Shown one piece after another: positions 12,936-25,456 of a DNA stretch of 64,000 nt. The stretch covers positions 49,110 through 113,109 of the forward strand of contig LSSL01000164.1 in the NCBI GenBank assembly GCA_001953115.1, given 5' to 3'. Each line of letters opens with the position of its first letter. The stretch's first letter is position 1. A program made the position numbers and the translations under genes. This stretch comes from Smittium mucronatum. Taxonomy: Eukaryota; Kickxellomycota; Harpellomycetes; Harpellales; Legeriomycetaceae. The notes beneath the pieces are model-generated. The model was not told the DNA's origin, searched no databases, and saw only the letters and a program-made list of their open reading frames with translations.

Positions 12936-14233
12936 TTAATGCATGTTAGGACCTCCATAAGATGTGATATTAATTGCTTGATTATTAGGATTATGAGCAT
13001 GATCGTGGTGGTTATGAGAATGGTTATTTCCGGAATGGTTAGACCCTTGAGAAGTAGCTTCATTATTAGAAAATAGTCCAGCTTCTCCTGATGATGGAGA
13101 GGATGAAGACTGAAAAATATTTGATAATCCTGGAACGATATGATTTCTGGCGCTTTGTTCTGATGTTTCTGCCGGTGGGGTTGGTGATACATCAGGGCTA
13201 CTTGGAGGTTGATCCTGCTCCTGTTGAATATGCAAGTCCATTCGGCAATTGGGACATGACCCTACACGTTCAAGTAACCATTGATCTAAACATTCTCTGT
13301 GGAACTTGTGCAAACAAGGGATTATTCTGATATCATCACCTATATTTATCTTTTCAAAGCAAATCATGCACTCGTTGCCATAATTAACGTCATCTTTTTC
13401 CTGATTTGTGTTAGCATCACCTCCCCCACCTGTAACTAGGTTTTTGGCTGAGGACAATGTATCAGTTAATACTTTTGAGGCACTTTTCAACATATGGGGT
13501 TTATCTTTTTTTGCCTCTTGAGACTCTAAATCTAAGAATATCTCATCCTTTTCTTGTTTGATCTGAGTGGGTTTTCTAATCATACTTTGAGAAAATTTCA
13601 CAACTGGGTAAGTTTCAAGCTCTTCTTTGGATAGACTTTTTAGTCGATTTGAAGGATTTGCGGAATTCCCATTCTGACCTTCCGGATATGGTAATCCTGT
13701 GCTTGGATCTATGCGGTTTGGATTGTTTCGGCCATTACCTTCGTATGCAGGTGGTGTAAGTTTTTTCAAAATTCTTATGCAAACTATAGCTAATGGTGTT
13801 TATATAATAGATAATAAGTATTGTGGATGTCAAAATAAAGTACTATAATATTTAATCGTAAAATAATAATTAATATGAAATAAATAAATTGAAAAATGTA
13901 AAGGCGAGCATTACCTACAAATAAAGAGCCAACAACTATTGCTACAATAACAGCTGGACTCGTAGATGAACCTTTATAAAAGTACCAATAAAAGTTATTA
14001 CTGTTTTGAAAAACAATATAAAAAATAATTGTAAAAACGAGAATAGTAATAATACCACTTGAGTATCTAATAGCTGAATAGTAGGATATGCTTGAGGGTA
14101 TGTTAGAATTAATATTTGCTCGTACGGACGAAAGATAGGAAAATTGGTCAAAGCTCGATGTGCTGACAATAAATGGGCTGAATTGACTTGATGAATCAAC
14201 TCCAGAAGCTGAAGTAGAAGTTAAAAAATCCAT
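12936..14233 (-). CDS. Membrane-anchored RING-H2 protein, paralogue 2 (3 exons)
   Basis: Probable membrane E3 ubiquitin ligase. The exons are 14233-14056 (178 nt), 13971-13915 (57 nt) and 13789-12936 (854 nt), with introns of 84 and 125 bp, GT-AG, both phase 1, giving 362 residues. The N-terminal ~65 residues are Ser/Thr-rich and uncharged. The transmembrane helix spans about residues 66-83 (AVIVAIVVGSLFVAIVCI), followed by RILKK, which places the bulk in the cytosol. The LSKEELETYPVVKFSQSM block is shared with the paralogues. The RING-H2 ligands are C219, C222, C237, H239, H242, C245, C257 and C260, with spacing C-x2-C-x14-C-x-H-x2-H-x2-C-x11-C-x2-C. The tail is Ser-rich, then His/Asn-rich (HSHNHHDHAHNP). 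The DQWLLERVGSCPNCR segment resembles the (D)PWLL..GTCPLCR form of fungal transmembrane RING proteins. Start choice: the first ATG of exon 1, at the same place in all three copies. Confidence 0.87.
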
Positions 14234-14480
14234 ATTGATTTTTAGGTTAATACACCCGTTTTATTTTTTATCTTTTTTAGTGGCATGTTCCTGTTCTTAT
14301 ATCTGTCCCTGACCTGATTCCGATCTGCTTTGTCAAAAATCACTAGAACACAACATTTTTTTTATCCCAAAACTTATTATACTAAATCGGCGGACTTTGT
14401 TCAAATTTTACACTAATCTTATGATAGGCTCCTACATTTTAAAATCTAAATGTTATACACGAAGATTAGTAATAGCTAAT

Positions 14481-14500
14481 GATTATATTTTCAAATCATT
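14481..14500 (-). promoter_or_regulatory. Shared upstream element, RING paralogue 2
   Basis: GATTATATTTTCAAATCATT lies 248 bp upstream of the start codon. With flanking bases it forms an inverted repeat (AATGATT ... AATCATT). It differs by one base from the copy upstream of paralogue 1. Confidence 0.5.
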
Positions 14501-17500
14501 GAGTTCGTCGTGTGCATCAATCAATTATCAGCTTATTATTTGCTGAACAAAAAACCCCATTAGTTTTTCAGCGCAGATGTCTAGCCAAATAGGTCATTTT
14601 CTTTGTCACTCCTAAACTGGAGTAGGTTTTTTTTCCCTCGATTTATTTTAAAAAACTCCTAAACAAGAATAGATCTCCCTTTTTTTATCCAAAGATCTTT
14701 TTCAAATAAATCCACCAACCTCCTCCCCATCTATTTTTTATAAAAGTTGGTTTCAAAAATGGTCTATTACCACATAATTGAGATCTTTTACATAATCATG
14801 TGACGCTGTTAAAAAAATAATCCTTTAAGAGTAAATAATTCAAGTCTAATTGACTACACGAAATAATTTTTGTATCGGGACGGTCAAATGCTTTAAAATA
14901 TATCGACACGGCTTCTTTATACCTTTGTCATCTTTTATGCAAGATAATGGACCTCTATATCCTAGGAGTCACTTAACACTGAAGCTAGCAAAATTATTCT
15001 TACTGATCTTGCTTTAAACTAGTAGTTTGTTCTTGGAAAGATATACACAGTTATGAAATCACAATTAAGAGAAATATAAGTTAAACCAAAAAATGAGATC
15101 ACAAACCTGTAACGAGGTATTAATGCTTTCTGAGTCTTGGCAAGATTCTAATATGATAGGGCTTTTATTATATATTGCGCCAATAAAATTCAAAAACAAG
15201 GATTTAAAAACAGACATAGTTATCTTTTTTTTTTTATCTGAAATATTCCAAACTGGATAACTTTAGCTAAAATCTTTGATTGAATAAATATGCTTTCCCA
15301 AAAAAAACAAGTTAATAAAAGAAAGGGCTTGAAACTTACCAATAATTATGTAAATAAATAAAGATTCAAAATTTTGGGTAATTGCTTGGCGAATTGAAAA
15401 TAGATTAGGAAATGTATATGCTAACGTACCCAGTAACCTTTTTAATTTCAACGTCTTAACCTTGCCGATTATTAACAGCTAGTAATGGTATAGAAAGTAA
15501 ACAGAATAAAGCTATCAAATGTTTCAAACCTCATTTTTAAAAAAAAACAAGTGAATAGAAATCGTTTTTACATAACAACTTTTTCTAGTAACACGTTTTT
15601 ATTAAAATTTTATTTATTGATTATCGTGTTATTAGAAAAAAGTATTCTAGGGATTTGATTTCACTTGAATAAATAATTACCTTTTATTGTCCTTGAAAAT
15701 AATTATGCCGCTTATCAGCCGATCATTATTGTTCTTTTTCAATCGAGTAAATGTAAATCCCAAAAATGGCAAAACGAAGATCTTTGTAATAGCTTTAGAA
15801 ATAACCATAATATTGTTTTGGTCCCCTAATACAATGCACTATTGGTTATATTAATATTTGAAATCAATATCCTTTATATTTTGTGCAAAACTCTTATTCA
15901 CGATTAGTTATTCTGTCCTTTTATAACCAATGATATAAAAAATCACGTTCATTTTAACCCAATGATAACATTTAAATAACAATATAAATATATTATTGGA
16001 TAAATAAAAATATTGGGGCAATTGAAATGGTTAATATACACAAATAGGAGTGATGCACAAATTTGGGTTCGGAAAGGATTAATAAATCTTCTCAATTTCC
16101 ATCTTTTTGACTGGCAATGTTAGAACGTTGCCCACAGTTTTCTGAACTGCATTAGTGGAAAATTATTTTTTATCACAAGGTATTTCTTCTTTGATTAATG
16201 AAATTTTAAGGTTCCTGTACTTGAATTATTATTTGAGGGTTAAGTATATCATTCAACAAATTTTACTATTATTCAAATAAACCCTTGAAATACCATCTTT
16301 ATTCAATAACTTTTTAATTCTAAAAAAATTTACATCCCTTCCAGTCCAATCGATTTTAAGAGAATATTTATAATTAAAAGATATTTGCGAAGTGGGGCTC
16401 CAAAGGAAAGAAAAAGTCCAAATAAATCATCCTGACTAACTAATAATTAAATATATACCAATTAATAAAACTTATACTGGTAATAATACTAGCATAATTT
16501 AATAATTGACTCTAGCCGAAATATTTACAATACATATATAATTTCTAAAAATCATTTTTTACCGCTTCTATTTTTATTAAGGATAAAACACCACAAATAC
16601 CCGCTTAAAACTTTCTTTTATCAATATGCAAATAGCAATACTATAAAATCATCATTTTATGGTCCGACATATGCATCAATTCCACTTGAAGATACCTTTA
16701 ACCAACTATAACTCAAGGAAAATGCTATAAGACAGAACTAAAAGCTTGATTTTAGGTTATAGGGTTGCAAAGTTGTGTGACCCAAATATCTTTCAATTAA
16801 AGCGACAAAAAGATGGTCATTTAAAACTTACATTTAAACATACCCGATTTTTAGATTGTGTCGGGAACAAACCTGCTCTTTATAAAATTCAGTATTTATT
16901 AGACCCAGTTACATTTCTAAATTTCAAAACTTTTTTTTATACAAGATAATTAGCTTATCTAACTTGTAGATTTGTCTTAGAACTTGGTCGATAAATAGAA
17001 ATTGCTTTATCTAAAATTATATGTATTTAATTTCTTCGAATCAGAGCTAATAGCTCTTTTTAAGCTTAAAATATTAGACAAATCTGATAATTCATATAAA
17101 AATATAATTAATAATTTGATTGAACTATACTGTTAGTTTATTGTATTTTTATGTAGATTGTGAAAAACTGTGCAAAATTAAGTGAATTGGCAGATATTTT
17201 GTGAAATATAATCCATATTTATATTCATATGTGTATTGGTCTATGCTTGAATGCAACCATATGGATTCAAATATCGTTTTTTTTTAAAAAAATGATATAT
17301 AAAAAAAATGATTTGAATGTTAAATCAAATCTAATAATTGTTCAACATCCATCTAATTTCGTTTTAATGAAAGCTCATTGATATATATTAAAATTTGAAT
17401 TTAAAAACCGCCCAGAAATCCGTCACCTGAATATTTTTATTTTTAGAACATTAGTTAAAAATTAAACCTTTGTTAGAATTTTTCGAGAAAACATTGTTTT

Positions 17501-18020
17501 TTTTAAAAAAAAAAAAAAGATTCTGGTGCAGAAAGTATATTTATAGTAAATTTTCCTTATATTAAGGGAGGAAATGTATCTAAATATACTCAAATCATGG
17601 TCCCAACCATAATTATCTACAAAAACTAATGCAAAACAGTTTTATATTTAGTTTCTGAGTATACAATTGAAAATTAGAAACAAAAAGTATTTTTATGTGA
17701 TAAACTTATTTGTTTAAGAATTTCTACTAGCTTACATTTCTTTATTAAAAGGGGGATGTTGTATGGGTTATTTCGAAATTGATTTGTAAAAACATGTTTG
17801 TTTTAGTATTCATTTTCAGTGAAAATGTTCGGATCTTTAATTTCATAATATCATCATTTAAGCTATAGAATAATTAACGCTTTTGAACAATAAGCCTCAC
17901 ATACCAAATAAAGTATGAAACTAAATCTCTAAAAAGAATCTCATTTTTCATTTATACTTCATTACTTTTTGAAGTAAGCTAAACTAAAATTTCACACATC
18001 TTTGTACTATTTTTGATTGG
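14501..18020. other. Spacer upstream of RING paralogue 2
   Basis: The right-hand continuation of the paralogue 2 promoter carries patches similar to the region upstream of paralogue 3, for example GCGAATTGAAAATAGATT at 15389-15406. Short open frames at 15263-15451 (minus) and 16746-16949 (plus, 67 codons, contains VAKLCDPNIFQLKRQKDGH) look less random than the surrounding sequence, but I recognise neither. They may be debris of older genes or elements. Confidence 0.5.
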
Positions 18021-18440
18021 GAGTAGTGGAGAAAAATCACAGCGATTCAAGAGGTAAACCATCTCGAAACAGGAGGAACCGATCGCTTAGCACAGCTGAG
18101 ATGTAGTCTAGTGCACAAGTCCAGAATTCGACAGTCAGACGGATCTCAGCGCCTAACAACTATTTGTAGGAAAGCCATGTCGATCAAACCCACGTTTGGG
18201 TAGGAGACTAATTTTTTTTAATCCTTTTAGAATTAGGCTCTGACTAGGATCTCAGTAGCTTCAATGAACTATTGTTCATTGATAAAGAGCTTAATTCTTG
18301 ACTGCATTTAACCTCAGTCATACATCTACTTGAAGCAATTCCAGTGGGGTGTCTTTCAATTGGTATATTGCACCCTTTACCAGCAGGTGTGCAGCTGGTA
18401 GGCCGATAGAGGAGCTTATTGTAGTTAAGATAATAGCCTT
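18021..18440 (-). mobile_element. GC-richer relic, possible decayed retroelement
   Basis: This 420-bp island has normal base composition between AT-rich flanks. On the minus strand one frame gives LLVKGAIYQLKDTPLELL, a stretch with a P-L-E-L run followed shortly by LRLNAVKN, reminiscent of the region after the reverse transcriptase in LINE elements. It is broken by many stops. A second minus frame has about 50 open codons. No poly(A) tail, RT core motif or target-site duplication was found. An alternative is a structured RNA gene: the plus strand carries A-box-like and B-box-like motifs and two good hairpins (see findings). The class is uncertain. Confidence 0.3.
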
Positions 18441-21400
18441 TTCTTTAAGTTTTTTTTTTTTGTATTTTTTTTAATATAGTTTTTGATGACATTATTTTAA
18501 AATAAAATTCTGTGATAAAAAAAATATATTGTATGTACTATCCAGATTTTTATATTTGATTTTAATCTTATCAAAATGTTTTTTTTGAAAATTTTATTTA
18601 ACTGTGGTATCTTGGGTGATGTCGAAACTAAATACCGATTTTCTCAAATATTAATTCTAGCTAAACAAAAATATATTCGGGGAATAAAAGATCTATGGTT
18701 CCTTTAACAAAAATTATTTAACTCTACCATAAATAAATAAAATAGTAAAAATGTTGGCTTTTGTAACAAATTAATATATATATAAAATAATTATATAAAT
18801 TTTGGACAGCTTTTAATATCATTGAAATCAAATACCAAACTAAAAGTTTTCACAAAAAAATATTGACTGGTAGAGGTGGGGCTGTTTTTTGACAATGTGT
18901 GTGATTATTTGAAGAATCTGTTATTTTTTTATTATAATAATATTTTTGATTAAAATATTGATGATTCTCCTTACTGTTTCGAATAGGTTGAATTACTTTA
19001 TTGATTTGAAATTTTTGAAATCTTAATCTCAATATTTTAAACCTTAGCCATAATTTAGAAAAAAAGGGGGAGAAAGGGAAGGGGAGGATAAAAATCTAAT
19101 TGCTTAAATACTCTATAAACTAAAATTTTATTTTGCATTGATTTTTTCAATTGTCTAAATTTTGATTATTTAGTAAATATTTATTTATTTGATGTTAATA
19201 AAATTTACCTATAAACAAAATTTATTAAAAGCTTTTTGATGAAAAATTATTAAAAATTTCAGAAAATAATAACAAAGCTTAATTACATGCAAGGAGAGTT
19301 TTTTCTTGGATTTTCTAGATACTGGTTACCATTTTCCTCTAAAAATTCGGAATAAAGAGAATTTTTTGAATTTTTTTCTATAGAATTGAACATATTTTCG
19401 TCTTTTCCTTAGTTCCATATTATTTTTATAGCAATAAAATAAATTTTGTCAATTTTTTCGTAATAACATTAATTAGATAAATATTGAAACGTTTATTAAT
19501 ACAATCTAATTTTTAACGGATTGATAATCTGTTTTTGTTTTTACCCGTCTACTTGCGTTTGGTTGAACTAGATGATTTAAATTTGTAAATTTTAACCAAA
19601 AAAATAAAAATTTGAATTGATTCCTTGCTGATAAATATTTTGGTGCAACGACGTTTTAAATAATATTTAATCTATACATCTATATTTTGTTAAAAACCTA
19701 ACCTAGATAAAAGACACCTACAGCTAAGGATATTTCTCTATAATCGAAGAAATATATAAGGGTCATTGTATCTAGTGAAATCCCCTAATAGTATTGAAAA
19801 TATCATCACTTATCCTTAATTTTTAATAAAAAAAAAAGAAAGCAGTGAGCAGAAAATTGAGTTTATCTTAAAAAAAATTGATAATTTTTGACATTTATAC
19901 TGAGTATGTATCTCCAAAAATCCTCCTACGTACCTATATTTATTGACAGGATCAATAAGACATCAATGCTACTAAATTTTCGTAATTTTTAGATAGGAAA
20001 CTATTAAATATATTTTGAATAATTCTTCATTAATAAGAGAGAATCGAACAATAGTCATTTTTTTAATAGAGAATCGGGCTTCTATGATAAATTCCTATGT
20101 TTAAAACTTTTAGCGGCAATTTTTTTTATTAAAATACTATTAGATATGAGAGAATATGGCCGATTTTACATTAATATGTTCAAAACAGTCTAAAAGAAAT
20201 TTAAATGATGCACCTATGTTGGATATCAAATATATATATATATATATATATTAATTAAAGCGTATTTATATCGAATAATATAATGGTTTGAGATCTTGTA
20301 AATAAAGTAAAATGATACCATTTTGATTTAATGAAATACCTGCAAAAGGTGGCGTTTGCTGCATCAATTACTTTCCATTGGCCTCCACATAATAACTCAC
20401 TGATATTTATAGATTTCAGAGATACTAATGAGATAATTAGGTCAGATATAATCCTAGTATTTTATTATGAAAAAATAAAGAAATTATAACCGCCAAGTGG
20501 GACTCCTGCAATTCCTCTGAATAACTTGAAACCCCCCAGAAAATATTAGTTTCTCAAAATTATCTATTGATTACCATGTATTTCCTTTGAGTTAAATCGC
20601 ATTGATATGATATTAGAACCCCAAGGATAGCGAACTAGAGCAACACCTTTTCTTCAAAAAATAGCGATAGTTGATGGCAAATTCTATAAAAATAAAATAA
20701 TTTAAAATATCTAGAAATTCTTACTCATAATTACGAGAGAGCATTTATAATTATCATATAATTGTAAACAGTTGCTAATTTTAAAAATAAAAAACATAAT
20801 ATCCTCATTATAAAATGCTATACTTTGGCTCTCTCTTTTAACTTTGAAACTTTTATACCCGACTGTTATTCGTTCAAGTGGGTGAGTAAGCTATTAACAT
20901 TTTTGGGGACAAGAGCTCTTTTAAAGCGGAATAACATTCGATAATTTAGTCATTTTCAATAAATTTAAAATGCAGACAGAAGTTCTCTTTTAGATGGTTT
21001 CTGGATTATTTAAACTACAACCTTAGAAATTTTCCACCTGTAGCTTCGTTGAGATTCTATTTTTTTTTTAATCGGTGCTAATAATATTCGATAGCGGATA
21101 ATGACTTTTTCTTTAATTTTTTTCAAGATGTTATGAACTAAATGAATGGTGTTCAATTCAGCCTTTATGCTATTTGATCTCTTAAAAATGCTCTATGTTG
21201 ACAAGTTCTGATGTGCTTACATATTTAAAGTTAAATTTCTGAAAAAAATTAATTTTTTGAGTTTCGATTCCTGTAAAAATAAAAATCAATTCAAATAAAA
21301 GATACAATTTCAAATATAATTTCTTTTCGTACCTCTTTTTTTTCTAGTTGGCATTGTTCGTAGATCTATTAAAACAACTAGTTCTAAACACAAAATTCAT

Positions 21401-21745
21401 TAAAAATCACTTATGTTATTAGAAACAAAACCTGTTTGAAAAAAAATAAGTTTTATAATTACAAAAATTTTATAGGAAAATATAAAAACTATATTTAATA
21501 AAATGTTTGACTAATTAAACAAAAGATTACTTCAACAACCTACTTTATAAATAAAAAAAAGAAGTCTCTAAATAAAAATATATGATTCTGCTAATAATAT
21601 CATGATCAGCTAAATATCAATACAAATGACTCAAAGGTTCAATAAATTTAATCGTTTTCAAATTGTAATGGTATTGAGATTGCATGAAGGTGGGTATGGT
21701 TCTTGAATTCTACATACTTTGGAGTAAACCGGTTATTTTTGAGAT
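18441..21745. other. AT-rich spacer between the relic and RING paralogue 3
   Basis: No gene is supported. It contains a T-rich tract at 18450-18480, a purine/G-rich tract near 19.06-19.09 kb, a (TA)n tract at 20230-20251, and the 3' flank of paralogue 3 just left of 21746. Confidence 0.6.
20230..20251 (+). repeat. (AT)11 microsatellite
   Basis: Uninterrupted alternating A/T dinucleotides. Confidence 0.95.
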
Positions 21746-23098
21746 TTAAAAACGGTTGTTGAAATTGTTGAAATTCATATTATTATTGATACTATGCATA
21801 GCATGACTATGATGGTCTAATGCACGGTTGCGATGGCTGTAACCATGATTACGACGGCCATACGCAGGACTGAAACTAAAAAAGCTAGAACTGTTAGAAG
21901 AATTGTTATCATTGAATAGCCACCTAGACCAGCCTGAGGATGGTGGTGTAGATGGCTGTGATGAGTTAAAATTAAAATTCAAGCCAGGGGACATTTGGTC
22001 TGTGATTCTTTGATTTGGCACTGCGGCTGCTGGAATAGGTGCTATAATGGGTGCTTCTTGTTGAGGTTCCTGGGCCTGCTGTATATGCAAATCTAGTCGA
22101 CAATTAGGACATGATCCCGTACGCTCTAATAACCATTGATCTAGACATTCTTTATGGAATCTGTGCAAACAAGGAATAACTCTGATATCATCTCCTACAT
22201 TAATCTTTTCAAAACAAATCAGGCATTCGCTACCGTAATTTGTTTGTTCTTTTTCGTTTTTTTCATTGTCATCACTGCCCCTAGCACCCTTGTCTTTGGA
22301 TGGAGACAGAGTATCTGTTAATACTTTTGAGGCGTACTTCAGCATGTTAGGAGTATCTTTAACTTTTTGTGACTCCAGATCAAATACCTTTTCGTCTTTT
22401 TCATTCACAACTTGGGTGGGCTGTCTAACCATACTTTGGGTGAATTTTATTACAGGATAAGAATCCAATTCTTCTTTGGATAAATATTTGTGGGGGGTTG
22501 AAGAAGGTGGTGCGGTTGTTCTGAAGTTTCCTCCTTGAAAAGGTGGAGACCCATTGTTTGGTTGTATATATATCACATTACCTTGGCCACTGTTAATAAA
22601 TTCTCGACGTCTTCGATAACTCAAAACTCTCAAAAAAGAGGCAACTATCCACATATTCAATAAAGACAATAAAAATGGGGTTAGTAAATATAAAAATATC
22701 TATAAAAAGGTTCTTGAGATGGCTTTGAATAACTTTATTTGTATAAAGAGTGAATTTCTTGTTATGGTGAGCTATTATTACCTATAGTTAAAATCCCTAA
22801 AACAATGAGTACAATAACATAAAGACTGACAGAAGATCCTTTTAAATAACAGAAAGAAAAATGTCTTATATATTGTAAATTGTTTTTTAAATTCCATTAA
22901 TAAAAAACCAGAAGAATTACCTCCGCCTACACGTCCAGGATAGTAGTATGAGGATTGACTTGTAAAACCATAATAACCTTCACCAGAATAAATTATAGCG
23001 GAGGAAGACATTGAATTATTCCCATTTAAAATTGGGTAAGGATAATATTTATTCACTGAGATAGCTTCAAATATGGAAGTAGGCGGTAATGAACTCAT
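21746..23098 (-). CDS. Membrane-anchored RING-H2 protein, paralogue 3 (3 exons)
   Basis: Probable membrane E3 ubiquitin ligase. The exons are 23098-22921 (178 nt), 22838-22782 (57 nt) and 22644-21746 (899 nt), with introns of 82 and 137 bp, giving 377 residues. Intron 2 contains a TTTACTAAC branch-site-like motif about 40 nt before its AG. The N-terminus is Ser/Tyr/Gly-rich. The hydrophobic segment covers about residues 64-83 (SLYVIVLIVLGILTIVASFL) and is followed by RVLSYRRRR, a strong cytosolic-side positive cluster. The YLSKEELDSYPVIKFTQSM block and the TPNMLKYASKVLTDTLS segment are shared with paralogue 2. RING-H2 ligands are C219, C222, C237, H239, H242, C245, C257 and C260. The C-terminus is Pro/Ser-rich, then His/Asn-rich, ending in an NNMNFNNFNN run. 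This is the longest copy and, with paralogue 2, appears intact. Confidence 0.86.
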
Positions 23099-23354
23099 TG
23101 AAATTTATTTCTGTTTTTCTAATAACAAGAACTTAATGTATCTTTCCGTACATGATAGAATCTGTTAACTTTTATATCTGATTTTAACCAGAATATTAGT
23201 CGTTAGATCAAACAACTGTAAACCCATGCATTTTTTTTATTAAATTATCTGCTGCTAAATGAGCGATCTCTATTCATATTATTTATCGATCTTATAATTG
23301 GTCATAACTTTGATAGATCTAAATTATTACACAATAAAAAACTGAAGCCTTGAT

Positions 23355-23373
23355 GATTAGATTTTAAATCATT
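23355..23373 (-). promoter_or_regulatory. Shared upstream element, RING paralogue 3
   Basis: GATTAGATTTTAAATCATT lies 257 bp upstream of the start codon. With the preceding bases it makes an inverted repeat (ATGATT ... AATCAT). It is one base shorter than the copies at the other two genes. Confidence 0.45.
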
Positions 23374-25456
23374 GCGCTCTTAAAATACACCCCTCTAATC
23401 ACTCGCCTATTGCTCATAAAATCTACATCTCGATAGTTTATCAAAGTAGATGCTATTCCAAGTATTTTTTTTGTTTGTATCACGGAATTTTATTGTTCTA
23501 TTCCAAGTAGGAAATATTTTTAGGTGACCCAAAACAAATCAAATTCCTCCATTTTTTTTGGCCAATATCACCTATTCCCAATTGTTTCATCCCCTTGATT
23601 TTGTTATCAATTACTGGTTTCAAAGAATAAAAATCTTTTGCCATTATTTTAGATCTTGTATTTTAATCATGTGGGACTGTTAGCAAACAAAAATCACTAA
23701 AAAATGAAAATAATCAAATTCTCTAGTGATAAAACGTGTGAAAATTTAATTTAAAAAACTGTTAAAATGATTTCTTAGGGCTTAAAAGAGTTTTTTTTAT
23801 AAAAAAAAAATCGTCTATACATGCAATCGGCCTCTAATGGAGAAATAGATAAGTGTAACATGATACGATTTCTAGGCCTTAAAGATGAAATTGTACTTTG
23901 AATTTAGCAAGATAAGTGTTTCTCCTACCGTTATTTAGCTTACAGAAGGTGGTTGATAAATTTGATTCTTAAATTCTGATTTTAATGGCTTTTATTTTCA
24001 TAAATACGCAGCTTAATTGATGTTTTTTGTGCACATAGTTTCTATTAAACCTCTATGCTAACTAATTTTCCGCAGTTCATAATGCGATATTTGGAAAAGT
24101 ATGTCAATCTTGAATAATTCAATTAGAACCTCTAATTGGTTTAATCCTTTTTCACAAAAAAAACTGAAAACAGAAAAAGTTTACAAAACGTTCAATAATA
24201 ATAAAGATACACATTTAGATTTGGTAAAAAACAGCAATTTCTTTTTCTATAATATTGCTACAGGTTTACAGAGAAGATGCTCGCGAATTGAAAATGGATT
24301 TCAACATATCAAATACCAATAGCGATTTTTTTTAAAGTGCCAATTATTTGCATAGCAAAACACACACCTTTACGAAATTATTAATATACGTAGATCTAAT
24401 AAACTAAATGTGTCAATATCCACTTTTGGCATTCGGAATAGGTTTAAATTTGTTTTTTGCCAGTAATTTGGTTTAAAACGCCTCGCCATTACTATTTTTT
24501 TGTCATAATTTCATACATAATTACTAGAACATCTCATTTCATAACTAAAAACGCACTAATGGAACTAATGCATTTTATGGAAATTACTGGATTGTTTGTC
24601 AGCAGACCAATATTTTATCCAGACGCTTTGCTTTAGATCAATATTTCGTGAATCAGTGTTTTTGTGTTAAAAACGGCTAATTATTATTTAATTCGATTAA
24701 AATGGTGTCACAAAAACCATCTATTATTTAGCTCTTTAGCGTTCAGGGACCTTTTTTCACTCTGAATAGTTGTAAATTTATTAATTTGGTTTGATATAAC
24801 ATATAAATTGTCCTATCAAAAAACACGTTTTGTAATATTATTCCCAATTAGAAACCATTGTTGGGCTTAAAATAATGGCACAATTTGGATTGCCAACTGC
24901 GAACGATTTATACAGCTGGCTTAAATATTTCTTTTGGCTCTCTTTTCCCAAGATGATTTATTATAAAGCCAATAAAATTACAGTTATAAAAAGGAAATTT
25001 TCTAAATCTATCCAATATTCATCTATTTTTATTTGAAAACTATGGCCTATCGATGGTTTTTGCAAAGGAATACCTTTTCTTAGCCATAAAAGATATTCAT
25101 GACTATTTCTAGAATTAAGTGATTCACGTGCCTTATCCTTACCCTATTACTTGAGTATAAATTCATCTTTGAAAATATTTTAGTAGTACCAAAAAGACTT
25201 TAAATTACCACACCCATTAAATATTATGTTAAAAAAGAGTTGAAAGGGTTTGTAATTAAATGATCTCTATATTATTAAATGATAACTTACAATTAAATGA
25301 ATTGTTTATTTGAACCCCAAGGGTGATGTTAATCGTATTGATCTACCAGGCTTTTCGGAATCTCGACATTTAAAATACCCAAAATCTAAATAGAAGCCCA
25401 TAATCACGCCAAGATTTAGATATCACCTGATCATTATAATCTATGTATTATACGTA
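23374..25456. other. Spacer upstream of RING paralogue 3
   Basis: The first ~0.6 kb resembles the paralogue 2 upstream region (for example AATCATGTG.GACTGTTA against AATCATGTGACGCTGTTA). A plus-strand open frame at 24101-24322 (73 codons, contains CSRIENGF) partly overlaps one of the duplicated patches. I recognise no product. The rest is AT-rich spacer. Confidence 0.5.

Noticed and set aside
18088..18190. tRNA gene with a long intron from the A-box and B-box matches
   Set aside because: The arms around the B-box do not pair and no 7-bp acceptor stem could be formed. The motifs are kept only as support for a possible other Pol III RNA.
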